Below are positions 6,743-15,400 of a stretch of 22,669 bases of DNA, piece after piece. How positions within the stretch are numbered: position 1 is the stretch's first letter; every line of letters begins with the position of its first letter. The stretch comes from JANMZR01 sp031383555 (GTDB lineage: Bacteria; Bacteroidota; Bacteroidia; Cytophagales; Spirosomataceae), in the NCBI GenBank assembly GCA_031383555.1, contig JANMZR010000241.1:1-22669 (forward strand). Direction: 5' to 3'. The position numbers and the translations under genes were made by a program. The notes below the pieces were generated by a model, which saw only the letters and a program-made list of their open reading frames with translations, was not told the origin of the DNA and searched no databases.

Positions 6743-9700
6743 TATATGATTTGGTATTTCAGCTATTGGATTTCGGAATCTGGCACGTTGCTTTATTTCG
6801 AATTTCAAAATGCAATATCCGAAATATCTTCATGATATTTATCTTCAATTTCCCCCTCTCTGGCTTAGGGGGCTTTTGCTACGCCCAACGACTTCCCTAC
6901 ACATTTGAGCAAATAAGGGTGAACGGAAGTTCACTTGATAATCTTATCTATAGTATGCTTAAAGACAGTAGAGGCTATCTTTGGTTGGGTACTGCAAACG
7001 GTCTGAAACGCTACGACCCTGCGTTTTCAATCACTTATCTCAAAGAAAAAAATAATAAGCGCTCCTTAGTTCATAATAATATCGGCATACTTTGTGAAGA
7101 CAAGCAAGGCAGAATTTGGATTGGCACTACGGAAGGGGTATGTTATTTTGATAGGAAAACTAATCTTTTTACTCGAATTGAAGAGGTTAGCAAACCCGAT
7201 TTCGCCTGTCGAAATATTATTTGCGATGCTCGTGGCGATATTTGGTTTACAATTCGAGATGGTGGATTGTACAAGTTTGATACAAAAACCAGTAAATTGA
7301 CCAATTTTAGCCATGAAAACAACAACCCAAAAAGTTTGAGTTTCAATCGAATTTTGGTCAATGGATTGAAAGAAGACCCCTCAAAAAAAGGACTTTGGAT
7401 TGCCTGCCAAGATAAACTCAACTACTTTGATTTTTCTTCTCAAACCTTTTATCATGCTGATAATAATCCACTTAAAATCCCGATTTTAACGCCTACTCCC
7501 AAAAGTGCATTGACGATAGATCAAAACCTGCTGGTGTATTCCGATAACGCTACGAGCGAAATCTGTTGGTATAATACTCGCCTTCATAAGAATGTAAAAA
7601 CATTTAAAGTCATGGATGGCAATGGAAAGAGTCACACAAATTTTTATAAAATTTTCTTCGATTCAAACAAAGATTTGTGGATAGGAACTTATGAAAATAT
7701 CATATTTTATGTGAGTGCAAAACTGACCAAAACGATTTTGATTCAAGAGGAAAAGGGAAATAGAAATTCGTTTGCAGTCAATGCCTACAATGATATACTT
7801 CAAGAAGAAAATGGTACAATTTGGTTTGCGACTCTCAAAGGGCTTTCGACTATCAATGGATTTGCCGCAAAGAAGCCAAACGACCAGTTATTCAACATTT
7901 ACGACTTTTCAAAGAAAATGTTTGAAAAATACCCTGATGACGGAATTGTAAGTTTTGCAGAAGATTCGCAAGATAAATCATGGTGGTTTCTGACTTCACA
8001 AAAACGCATTTTTAATTACAATCCTATCACTGATAAATACAGTGAATTTAAGGTACCTGATAATTCTGGAATGAAAGAACCTGACCTTAATTACTTTAAT
8101 TTCTCTTTGTTTGAATATAAAAATAAATTAGTAATATTCAAACACTTGCACATATATAGTTTTGATAAACAAACCCACCACTTTGAAGAAATAAAATTTA
8201 GTAAAGAATTAAAAATAGAAGGCCCTAATAGAATTGGCTTAGGCAAAGTTTTAGGAGATTCGCTTTGGGTTTTTAGGAGTTATCAAAATGTAATTACTAC
8301 ATACAATTATCATTTCATCAAAAAACGCTGGTTGGCTTATCCCGTCATTTATGGAAAAAATACCGTCAAACTTAACAAAACGAGAGATATTTATGTTACG
8401 CAGTCTTTGGTAACAAAGAAAGGTGAGTTTTGGCTGGCGATTCATTCGGGAGGTTTGGCAAAATTCAACCCAAAATTGAATGGATTTGAAGTTATCAAAA
8501 CCAAGCAAGACATTGATTTTACAAAGGTAGGATATTCGGGTTTTGACGAAGATAAAGATGGTAACATTTGGATTGCTACCTACGATTTGGTCAAATTCAA
8601 CCCCAAAACTTACGATTTCCAGTCTGTCTTAGACCTTGACATGATAGGCTCAATGGTGGTAGATAGTAGTAATAATATCTGCATGGCAACTTTGGATGAA
8701 TTTACGTTTTTTAAAGAAAAAACCGATAAAAAATATTCGTTTACTTTTCGCAGTAATACCTTTTTTGATAGCTGGGGGAATAATTTAAATAAATTAAAGA
8801 ATGCTAAATTATTATCTCGGAATAATCAATCGGCCATTCTCTTAAACTTCAAAGACCTGAAACTACCCTCTTCAAACGATAAATTGTATATTGCTCGTGT
8901 TCAAGCAGCTGATTCTATTATCCAAATCAACGATAACAATCTAAATATAAATTTTAAAGCCGAACAAAATTCCGTTTCAATTGCTTATGGGGTTTTGATG
9001 CCGCCGGAGACTAATACTTATATTTATTATTATCGATTAGAAGGCTTTGATAAAGATTGGAAAACTGATAAAAGCCAATCCAGAAATGCAAATTATGGCA
9101 ATTTGGACGGCGGAGATTATATTTTCAAGGTAAAAGCAAGAGATACAAATGGTAAATATTTGCCACAACAAACCCTCAATTTGCACATTTTTACACCATT
9201 TTATAAAACAAAATTGTTTCGGATTCTAGGATTCCTTTTGGTCATTGGTTTGGTTTTGGCATTTATTCGTTTTAGGAGTAATCAACGAATGAAAATCTAT
9301 CATTTGCAAATTCAATCCACTCGTTTAGAAAAAGATAAAACGGAGATTCAGTATCAAAACCTTATCAACCACCTCAATCCACATTTTCTTTTTAATAGCC
9401 TGAGTTCTCTTAATGGTTTAATTCTTTCGGAACCCAATATAGCCTCAACTTTTTTGGAAAAACTCTCTAAAATTTACCGTTATATTTTACAACATAAAGA
9501 CAATGAAGTAGTAAGTTTGGAGCAAGAATTGGCTTTTGTTGAAAACTATGTGAGCTTACAAAAATCACGGTTTGACAACGGCCTCAAGGTAAGCATTAAC
9601 ATCGAAGATGAGTATTTGGAAAGTGGAATAGTGCCAGTTACCCTTCAAAACCTATTTGAAAATGCCATCAAACATAATACGGTGGAAGAAGACAAGCCAT

Positions 9701-9891
9701 TGACAATCAGCGTATATGCCGAAAATGACTATTTGATAGTGAAAAATAATCTACAAAAAAAGAATTTTGTTGAAACCTCCAACAAACAAGGAATTGACAG
9801 TTTGAAAAGCCTATATAAATACCTATCCACCAGCCCATTGGAAACTATTGAAACAGAAACGGAATTTATAGTAAAAGTGCCTTTGCTTTAA
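6739..9891 (+). CDS. sensor histidine kinase with Reg_prop beta-propeller, Y_Y_Y and His_kinase (LytS-type) domains
   Basis: A membrane sensor kinase. An in-frame ATG exists at 6727, but the ATG at 6739 gives the classic ATGA overlap with the response regulator stop and is my choice; 6832 is a further alternative. Residues below are numbered from 6727 (1054 aa). A signal-like stretch ends at GGFCYAQ (54). Reg_prop propeller repeats follow, for example DSRGYLWLGTANGLKRYDP, EDKQGRIWIGTTEGVCYFD, DARGDIWFTIRDGGLYKFD and EDKDGNIWIATYDLVKFNP. Then come a Y_Y_Y domain (about 738-815, YYYRLEGFDKDW), one transmembrane helix (about 831-848), and the kinase module: phospho-accepting H886 in NHLNPHFLFNSL and N979 in LQNLFENAIKHN. 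The last nucleotide-binding segment is QGIDSLKSLYKYLS, a variant of the more usual GLxNIxxRY. It lacks the receiver and AraC domains of Bacteroides hybrid systems. The ligand is unknown; relatives sense polysaccharide fragments. Confidence 0.92.
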   Translation: MIYDLVFQLLDFGIWHVALFRISKCNIRNIFMIFIFNFPLSGLGGFCYAQRLPYTFEQIRVNGSSLDNLIYSMLKDSRGYLWLGTANGLKRYDPAFSITYLKEKNNKRSLVHNNIGILCEDKQGRIWIGTTEGVCYFDRKTNLFTRIEEVSKPDFACRNIICDARGDIWFTIRDGGLYKFDTKTSKLTNFSHENNNPKSLSFNRILVNGLKEDPSKKGLWIACQDKLNYFDFSSQTFYHADNNPLKIPILTPTPKSALTIDQNLLVYSDNATSEICWYNTRLHKNVKTFKVMDGNGKSHTNFYKIFFDSNKDLWIGTYENIIFYVSAKLTKTILIQEEKGNRNSFAVNAYNDILQEENGTIWFATLKGLSTINGFAAKKPNDQLFNIYDFSKKMFEKYPDDGIVSFAEDSQDKSWWFLTSQKRIFNYNPITDKYSEFKVPDNSGMKEPDLNYFNFSLFEYKNKLVIFKHLHIYSFDKQTHHFEEIKFSKELKIEGPNRIGLGKVLGDSLWVFRSYQNVITTYNYHFIKKRWLAYPVIYGKNTVKLNKTRDIYVTQSLVTKKGEFWLAIHSGGLAKFNPKLNGFEVIKTKQDIDFTKVGYSGFDEDKDGNIWIATYDLVKFNPKTYDFQSVLDLDMIGSMVVDSSNNICMATLDEFTFFKEKTDKKYSFTFRSNTFFDSWGNNLNKLKNAKLLSRNNQSAILLNFKDLKLPSSNDKLYIARVQAADSIIQINDNNLNINFKAEQNSVSIAYGVLMPPETNTYIYYYRLEGFDKDWKTDKSQSRNANYGNLDGGDYIFKVKARDTNGKYLPQQTLNLHIFTPFYKTKLFRILGFLLVIGLVLAFIRFRSNQRMKIYHLQIQSTRLEKDKTEIQYQNLINHLNPHFLFNSLSSLNGLILSEPNIASTFLEKLSKIYRYILQHKDNEVVSLEQELAFVENYVSLQKSRFDNGLKVSINIEDEYLESGIVPVTLQNLFENAIKHNTVEEDKPLTISVYAENDYLIVKNNLQKKNFVETSNKQGIDSLKSLYKYLSTSPLETIETETEFIVKVPLL
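6770..6808. repeat. degenerate heptad-type tract inside the kinase N-terminus
   Basis: Units ATTTCGG (6770-6776), ATTTCGA (6795-6801) and ATTTCAA (6802-6808) occur in a stretch that resembles low-complexity intergenic DNA rather than conserved coding sequence. The encoded residues (about 15-30 of the open frame) have no family counterpart I recognise. A similar heptad style with a different unit occurs at the right window edge. Confidence 0.35.
6852..6872. repeat. C5/G5 palindrome within the kinase signal-peptide region
   Basis: CCCCCT (6852-6857) and AGGGGG (6867-6872) form a 6-bp perfect stem around a 9-nt spacer, in an otherwise AT-rich window. Preceded by CTTCAATTT, it resembles the reverse complement of the hairpin between the second SusC and SusD genes (20595-20608, flanked by AATTAAGG). 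It reads in frame as PLSGLGG, the end of the kinase's putative signal peptide. It may be a copy of a dispersed palindromic repeat taken into the coding region. Confidence 0.45.
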
Positions 9892-9950
9892 AAACAGTAG
9901 AAAGTTAGTAAAAATGGCATTTAGATTTTTGTTATACTAATAGACCAAAC

Positions 9951-9986
9951 AAAAAAAACGCCGAAATTAATTTCGGCGTTTTTTTT
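9951..9986. terminator. bidirectional intrinsic terminator
   Basis: A perfect 36-bp palindrome: eight A residues (9951-9958), the GC-containing stem CGCCGAAATTAATTTCGGCG (9959-9978) and eight T residues (9979-9986). It sits between the convergent kinase gene (stop 9891) and the first SusD gene (stop 10011), and gives a hairpin followed by a U-tract on both strands, so it should end both transcripts. Confidence 0.93.
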
Positions 9987-10010
9987 CTATAAAATAATAT
10001 TTCCTAAATA

Positions 10011-11750
10011 TTAATACCCAGGATTTTGCTTTAAGATATCCGCTCCCAAAAGGTCAATTTGAGCTTGAGGTAAAGGTAACAAAGCATGTTTAGCTTGGTA
10101 AGTAGCACCACCTAAAGTATTCGGCAAGTACTTGCTATCATATTTTAAGTAATTGTTGATTTCACTTACATCAGTTCCCCAACGTACTAGGTCGAAGAAG
10201 CGATGGCCTTCCATACCTAATTCAAGCTTACGCTCAAAACGAACAGCTAGAGCTGCTGTAGCTTTGTCTGTCCAAGGAGCAGTATATAAGCCTATTTTGT
10301 ATTTAGCAGCTGGAGCAGCTCCATCCATTACAAAACCTTCTGGGTTGGCCGCACGTGCACGAATCATATTCACATATTCACGAGCTTTCTCTAAACCACC
10401 AGTTTCAATTTCAGCTTCAGCAGCCATCAATAAGATGTCGCCAAAACGTAATACTGTAATATTTAAAGCAGTATAGCCAGGTGTCCATGAGCTATTGTCT
10501 TGATAGGTACCTCTATCAGATTTATAGTAGGCGAATTTTTTAGGAGAATAGGGTCCACCATTGGCTTGGTTACGAATCCAGTCAAAACCAGGGTGCTTGA
10601 TCCAGTCTAAATAAGGGATACCACGACGACCAATTGTATGGTCTAAACGAGGGTCAAGGTTGCCAGCATCTAAAGTAAAGTCTGCTTTTGTTTGTAAGCC
10701 CATATCTGTTTTTATTGCATTGGCATCAGAATTGTAAGAACCATCTAGTAATGGAAGTCCATCAGCATTAGTTCGGTATGAGTTAGCTAATTCAAAACTT
10801 GGCTGAAAGAAACCACAACAGTTACCTGGACCGTTTGGACCCGTATTATATGGCCAGTTCAAGTCTAATTCAACGTTGGCATTGTTTACTGAACCTGTAT
10901 TAGCAGCAGCTTGCACAGCAAATATAGACTCAGAATGGTTGTCATTTGAAGCTTTGAACATATCTGCAAATTTAGGAACCAAGGCATATTTTTTGCCGCC
11001 AGTAGTTTTTCCATTTGCAATAATTAAATCAAAAAGTGCTTTTGCTTCAGCATATTTTTTCTCATACATTAGAGTTTTAGCTAAATAAGCAGCAGCAGCC
11101 CATTTATTGGCACGACCAACCTGACTTTGAGTTTCAGCAAGGTCAGCATAACCAGCTTTGAAATCTGCTTCAATTTTTGGCCATAAGTCTGCAGTATTGG
11201 TAACTTTTTCGATACCAGTTCCTACATCAACCGACTCGTCAACAAAAGGAGTATTGTTATAGTTACGTTTCAAAGAGAAATAGAAGTGACCTCTCAAAAA
11301 CTTAGCTTCTGCAATCATTCTTTTCTTGTCGTCAGCTGTTACTGAGGCATCTGCATCTTTCATTAAAGCCAACATACTATTTGCTCTGGCGATGCCTTCA
11401 TATAGCCCACGATAGTTATCAGCTATAACACCCTGAGTAGTCAAATACTCAAAACGTTGAATAGGGTTGATATCAGAAAAATCACCAGGGTCAGTACCTT
11501 TATTGGCATCACCTCCACGAATACTACCCCAAACCCAGTTATTTGGGTGCACCATACGAACACCACCATAACCAGCCAGCGCATGGTATGATGATATTAA
11601 AACACCTTCTAAACCTTTTTTGGTTGTAAGTTGTCCTTTTGCAATTGATCCTGTTGGTAATACATTAAGGAACTCCTCCTTACATGAATAACCAACCAAT
11701 GATAGTAATACTACCAAAGTGGAAATTTTTAAAAAATTATTTTTTTTCAT
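10011..11750 (-). CDS. SusD/RagB-family outer-membrane lipoprotein (pair 1)
   Basis: A 579-residue surface-exposed nutrient-binding lipoprotein. The signal peptide ends in LVGYSC with the acylated C23, followed by KEEFLNVLPTGSI, the usual SusD start. SusD/TPR-like elements are RANSMLALMKDA, the MIAEAKFLRGHFYFSLKR helix (A-E-x-x-F-L-R-x-x-x-Y/F family motif) and WAAAAYLAKTLMYEKKYAEAK. The C-terminal part has LRFGDILLMAAEAE, VRFERKLELGMEGHRFFDLV and the ending ILKQNPGY, all typical. Adjacent cysteines C311-C312 (CCGFFQPS) are shared with the second SusD of this window (C300-C301). It lies 72 bp downstream of its SusC partner and is the last gene of that operon before the shared terminator. With SusC it should form the lid-and-barrel complex that captures oligomeric substrates; the substrate cannot be read from the sequence. 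Confidence 0.95.
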   Translation of the reverse strand: MKKNNFLKISTLVVLLSLVGYSCKEEFLNVLPTGSIAKGQLTTKKGLEGVLISSYHALAGYGGVRMVHPNNWVWGSIRGGDANKGTDPGDFSDINPIQRFEYLTTQGVIADNYRGLYEGIARANSMLALMKDADASVTADDKKRMIAEAKFLRGHFYFSLKRNYNNTPFVDESVDVGTGIEKVTNTADLWPKIEADFKAGYADLAETQSQVGRANKWAAAAYLAKTLMYEKKYAEAKALFDLIIANGKTTGGKKYALVPKFADMFKASNDNHSESIFAVQAAANTGSVNNANVELDLNWPYNTGPNGPGNCCGFFQPSFELANSYRTNADGLPLLDGSYNSDANAIKTDMGLQTKADFTLDAGNLDPRLDHTIGRRGIPYLDWIKHPGFDWIRNQANGGPYSPKKFAYYKSDRGTYQDNSSWTPGYTALNITVLRFGDILLMAAEAEIETGGLEKAREYVNMIRARAANPEGFVMDGAAPAAKYKIGLYTAPWTDKATAALAVRFERKLELGMEGHRFFDLVRWGTDVSEINNYLKYDSKYLPNTLGGATYQAKHALLPLPQAQIDLLGADILKQNPGY

Positions 11751-11822
11751 TTTATAAAATTCTTTAATTGTTTTATTTAATAATTTGACCTAATGTTTTT
11801 TATTATAAATATTAAACAGAAT

Positions 11823-14800
11823 TTAGAAGACAATGTTTAAACCTACGTTCCAGCTTTTAGTATTTGGATAGTTTCCAACATCAATTCCAAAGTTTGTATC
11901 AGCATTTCCTCCCACTGAAGGGTCAAGTCCTTGATACTTTGTAATAGTAAATAAGTTGTTCAATGAACCAAAAACTCTCACACGACTTAAACCAAGTTTT
12001 TTCAAATGACTATCAGCCAAATTATAACCTACGTTTATGTTTTGCATTCTAAAATAGCTTCCATCTTCAACGTAGAATGAATTAGCCTGTGCATTTGTAC
12101 TGAAGTTAGAAGCAGTTTCAAAAATTGGTATATTACTACCTGTGTTTGAAGGTGACCATGAGTCTTTCACACGTTCAGCAATAGCTGCACCTGAGAACGA
12201 AGGATAGAAATCAGTATACCATTTTGAATGGTTATAAATTTTATTTCCAGTAACTACGTTCATATAGGTTGAAATATCAAAATTCTTATAATTTATAGTT
12301 AGATTTGCTCCTCCCGAAAACTTAGGCACTGGGCTTCCCAAATAAGTTCTGTCATCAGCATTAACCTTGCCATCACCATTAATGTCTTTATAACGGAAAC
12401 GTCCAACTCCTTTACCATCTTGTGCAGGTGCAGATTTTACTTCTTCAGCTGATTGGAAAATACCAAGTACTTCTAAGCCAAAGAATGATGAAATAGAGTA
12501 GCCCAATTGATTACGAATTGGTGTATTACCACGGAAACCTGGGTTTACGTTTGTCAAATACTTTAATTTTCCATCAATTTCTACCAATTCATTTTTCAAG
12601 AAACCTCCTGTAACATCAATTGTATAGCGTAGATCACTCGTAATGTTACCTCTATTAATAATTTGAATATCAACACCTCTATTACTCATTTTGCCAACAT
12701 TTACTGAAGGAGCAGAAGCGAAGGCACCTGCAGTTTGGGTTATTGGTAATTGATATAATAAATCTTTAGTATCTTTAGCCCAAACATCGAATATCAAATC
12801 TAATTTACCATTCAAGAAAGTACCATCAAAACCAATGTTTTTGGTGATTGATGTTTCCCATTTGGCGTTTGGATTGCCAATACGACTACGAGCATAACCT
12901 TCTACTGTTGAGCTATTTGTGCCAGCAATATCATAATTAGTAGCACCTACGTTAGTAGCGTATAATGAAAACTGATTGTTTGGATCAACGTTATTAGAAT
13001 TACCCATCGAACCATATCCACCACGAATCTTTAAGTCTTGCACCCAAGGTAGGCTTTTCATAAATGATTCTGACGAAATTCTCCAAGCTGCTGATACTGC
13101 TGGGAATACACCATAACGATTATTAATACCGAACCTTGATGATCCATCACGACGAATCACTCCGGTAACCATATATTTATCATTGAAGTTATAAATTGCT
13201 CTACCGAAATAGGAGGTAAAATTTACGCCTTTAAATAAGTTGGAGCCAGGTTGGTTTCTTGCGCCAAGAGTAGTTAAAGTTACATAATCCAAATCTCTTG
13301 AGAATGGGTTCAAGCCTGATGCATTCATATTTCTACCAGCACCTGTATTCAAAGCCTCTTGTCCTGCCAATATTTCAACGCCATGCTTACCGAAAGCTCT
13401 CTTATAAGCAGCAGTATTGGTTAATGTCCAAGCTAAAGAAAATCCACCGTTTTCACCATAACCAAAAGCGGAGTTGTTTTCAGAGTTTTCATATTGTAAT
13501 CTAGTATAATTCCAACCATAGAAGTTAGTATAATTGCCACCTAATGAACTTCTTAAGGTTAAATTAGCAATTGGATCAAACTCCAAATAAAAGTTTCCGT
13601 TGGCTACTCCGTTGAAATTACGGTTGTTTTTTAGACCATCCAAATTGGCTTTTGGGTTACGAGGGTTGTTAAAGCCTTTTGAAGCGGTACCTGCATAGCC
13701 TCCAAATTCATCATAAACTGGAATGATTGATGGCATACGGAAAGCTTGTAAGATATCGTTCTCATCTGCAGCTACTCCTTGTCCACCAGCACCACCACCT
13801 TGACCAAGATTTTGAAGGTAAGTCAATTGAAGGTTTTCACCCATACGAAGGTTTTTCAAAATATTAAATTCGGTATTTACCCTTACTCCATATCTATTAA
13901 ACTGGTTATTTTGTAATATACCTGCTTGGTTTTGAGCACCTAAGCTAATATAAAAACGACTGTTTTCACCACCACCACTAAAGCCTAATGAATGGCGATT
14001 AACTGGAGCCATACGAGTTACTACATCGTACCAATTAGTTCCTGTTTTGTTAGCTTTTGTTACTTGATAGATTGAACCTGCTGCTGGATCTACATTATAT
14101 TTCAATTTTTCTGCAGCCAAATCAACAGAACCCACTACGCCTGCATTACTACCTACTGAAAGATAATCAGGAATAACTGGAGTAGATCCTGAACCAAATT
14201 GTGGGTGACCAAATGCCTCTCCTGAATTACGTTTAGCATTCCAAGTCCACTGAGCAAAATCTTGAGGATTCATCATTGCTTGGCCTGGGCCAGGGTTGGT
14301 AAGGCCATACAATCCGTCATAAGAAACATCCAATTTTTTTGCTGATTTCTTTCCTTTTTTTGTAGTATATACAATTACACCATTGGCAGCACGAGCGCCA
14401 TAGATTGATGCAGTTGAAGCATCCTTAAGTACAGTTACTGATTCAACATCATCTGGATTGATAAAGTTAGATGTTCCAACCGGAACACCGTCAACAACGA
14501 TAAGTGGCTCATTACCACCAAAAGCGCCAAAACCACGTACACGCACCTGCGCAGATGAACCCGGTTGACCATTGGCAATAACTGTAAGACCAGCCACACG
14601 GCCTTGCAATTGGTTTTCAATATTACCAGTTGGGCGCACTGCAAGGTCTCTAGCTTTTACAATAGACACCGCACCAGTTGCATCACGACGCTTGTCAACG
14701 GTGTAACCTGTTACCACTACTTCATCAAAAGTAGAGACATCGTCGTCCATTATAATATTCAATGCCGACTGATTTCCTACAGCAATTTCTCTGGTTTTAA

Positions 14801-15044
14801 AACCAATAGAACTTACTACCAAAGTATTGTTTGGTCCAGCATTTACAGTATAATTACCATTTGCATCTGTGGTTGCACCTGTTTTAGTGCCTTTTACTAA
14901 AATACTTACACCCGGTACGCCATTTCCTGCATTATCTGCAATTTTTCCAGTTAGCCTTGCTTGCGCAAAGGTAAAAGTAGCAACGAGCATCATCACACAC
15001 GTAATCAGGACTCCCCTGATTGGAATTTGAGTAAATTTTTTCAT
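11823..15044 (-). CDS. SusC/RagA-family TonB-linked outer-membrane transporter (pair 1)
   Basis: A 1073-residue outer-membrane barrel. A signal peptide (cleavage near TFTFA-Q, residue 27/28) is followed by a carboxypeptidase-regulatory-like domain (about 30-100; LTGKIADNAGNGVPGVSILV, GFKTREI). Next are the DEVVVTGY segment (107-114) that marks the SusC plug entry and the plug domain (about 118-235) with NQLQGRVAGL, VRVRGFG, EPLIVVDGVPV and ASIYGARAANGVI. The rest is barrel, with a C-terminal strand ending in WNVGLNIVF. A calcium-loop-like DINGDGKVNADD segment occurs at residue 887 onward. It imports the ligand captured by the SusD encoded 72 bp downstream, powered by TonB. No STN domain is present, matching the absence of an ECF sigma/anti-sigma pair nearby. 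It is a paralogue of the SusC at 17382. Confidence 0.95.
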   Translation of the reverse strand: MKKFTQIPIRGVLITCVMMLVATFTFAQARLTGKIADNAGNGVPGVSILVKGTKTGATTDANGNYTVNAGPNNTLVVSSIGFKTREIAVGNQSALNIIMDDDVSTFDEVVVTGYTVDKRRDATGAVSIVKARDLAVRPTGNIENQLQGRVAGLTVIANGQPGSSAQVRVRGFGAFGGNEPLIVVDGVPVGTSNFINPDDVESVTVLKDASTASIYGARAANGVIVYTTKKGKKSAKKLDVSYDGLYGLTNPGPGQAMMNPQDFAQWTWNAKRNSGEAFGHPQFGSGSTPVIPDYLSVGSNAGVVGSVDLAAEKLKYNVDPAAGSIYQVTKANKTGTNWYDVVTRMAPVNRHSLGFSGGGENSRFYISLGAQNQAGILQNNQFNRYGVRVNTEFNILKNLRMGENLQLTYLQNLGQGGGAGGQGVAADENDILQAFRMPSIIPVYDEFGGYAGTASKGFNNPRNPKANLDGLKNNRNFNGVANGNFYLEFDPIANLTLRSSLGGNYTNFYGWNYTRLQYENSENNSAFGYGENGGFSLAWTLTNTAAYKRAFGKHGVEILAGQEALNTGAGRNMNASGLNPFSRDLDYVTLTTLGARNQPGSNLFKGVNFTSYFGRAIYNFNDKYMVTGVIRRDGSSRFGINNRYGVFPAVSAAWRISSESFMKSLPWVQDLKIRGGYGSMGNSNNVDPNNQFSLYATNVGATNYDIAGTNSSTVEGYARSRIGNPNAKWETSITKNIGFDGTFLNGKLDLIFDVWAKDTKDLLYQLPITQTAGAFASAPSVNVGKMSNRGVDIQIINRGNITSDLRYTIDVTGGFLKNELVEIDGKLKYLTNVNPGFRGNTPIRNQLGYSISSFFGLEVLGIFQSAEEVKSAPAQDGKGVGRFRYKDINGDGKVNADDRTYLGSPVPKFSGGANLTINYKNFDISTYMNVVTGNKIYNHSKWYTDFYPSFSGAAIAERVKDSWSPSNTGSNIPIFETASNFSTNAQANSFYVEDGSYFRMQNINVGYNLADSHLKKLGLSRVRVFGSLNNLFTITKYQGLDPSVGGNADTNFGIDVGNYPNTKSWNVGLNIVF

Positions 15045-15400
15045 AATTGTTTTTTGTTAAAAAATGAATTAATAAATAATATGGAGGGTTCAATTGAAAT
15101 TGCACTATTTTAAGTATCCCAAATTGTGTTTAACTATAAATCAAGCTTTTAATATTTCAATTATTAGATTTTGAAAATATTATTTAATAAGATTTTAAAT
15201 AGAAACCTTAATTAATAATATAGAATTAGTTTGCATTTTCCCACGGATACCTGAATAGACAGCTTAATAAGCTTCAAAGTAACTAAAATACTATCTTTTT
15301 TCCAAATTTTTAGGGAAATATTTATAAAGTAAAAAGCCTTTTTTAAAATATTTATACACCTAATTTTCACAATTATGAAAAAAAGAAACACGTTTTTAAT
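15045..15400. other. intergenic leader/promoter region of the first SusC gene
   Basis: A 356-bp AT-rich stretch between the FG-GAP lipoprotein gene and SusC, both on the minus strand. No open frame of note and no exact TAnnTTTG box on the minus strand. Two copies of AAATATTTATA (15316-15326 and 15346-15356) lie exactly 30 bp apart, and AGCTTAATAAGCT (15261-15273) is a perfect palindrome. The long gap suggests that SusC has its own promoter rather than depending on read-through. Confidence 0.4.

Noticed and set aside
9781..9830. Possible loss of kinase activity because the last nucleotide-binding segment reads QGIDSLKSLYKYLS instead of GLxNIxxRY
   Set aside because: The H-box and N-box are intact and, from memory, similar variants occur in other Bacteroidota LytS-type kinases; not strong enough to call the kinase inactive.
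10153..10476. Plus-strand open frame of 107 codons
   Set aside because: Antisense to the conserved C-terminal part of the first SusD; no independent gene features.
14565..14900. Plus-strand open frame of 111 codons opposite the first SusC
   Set aside because: It lies entirely inside the conserved N-terminal and plug region of SusC on the other strand; its composition (many C, Y, H and T) is that of an antisense shadow.
15331..15344. AAAAAGCCTTTTTT as a terminator for the haem/FG-GAP gene
   Set aside because: The arms meet with almost no loop, so a stable hairpin cannot form.
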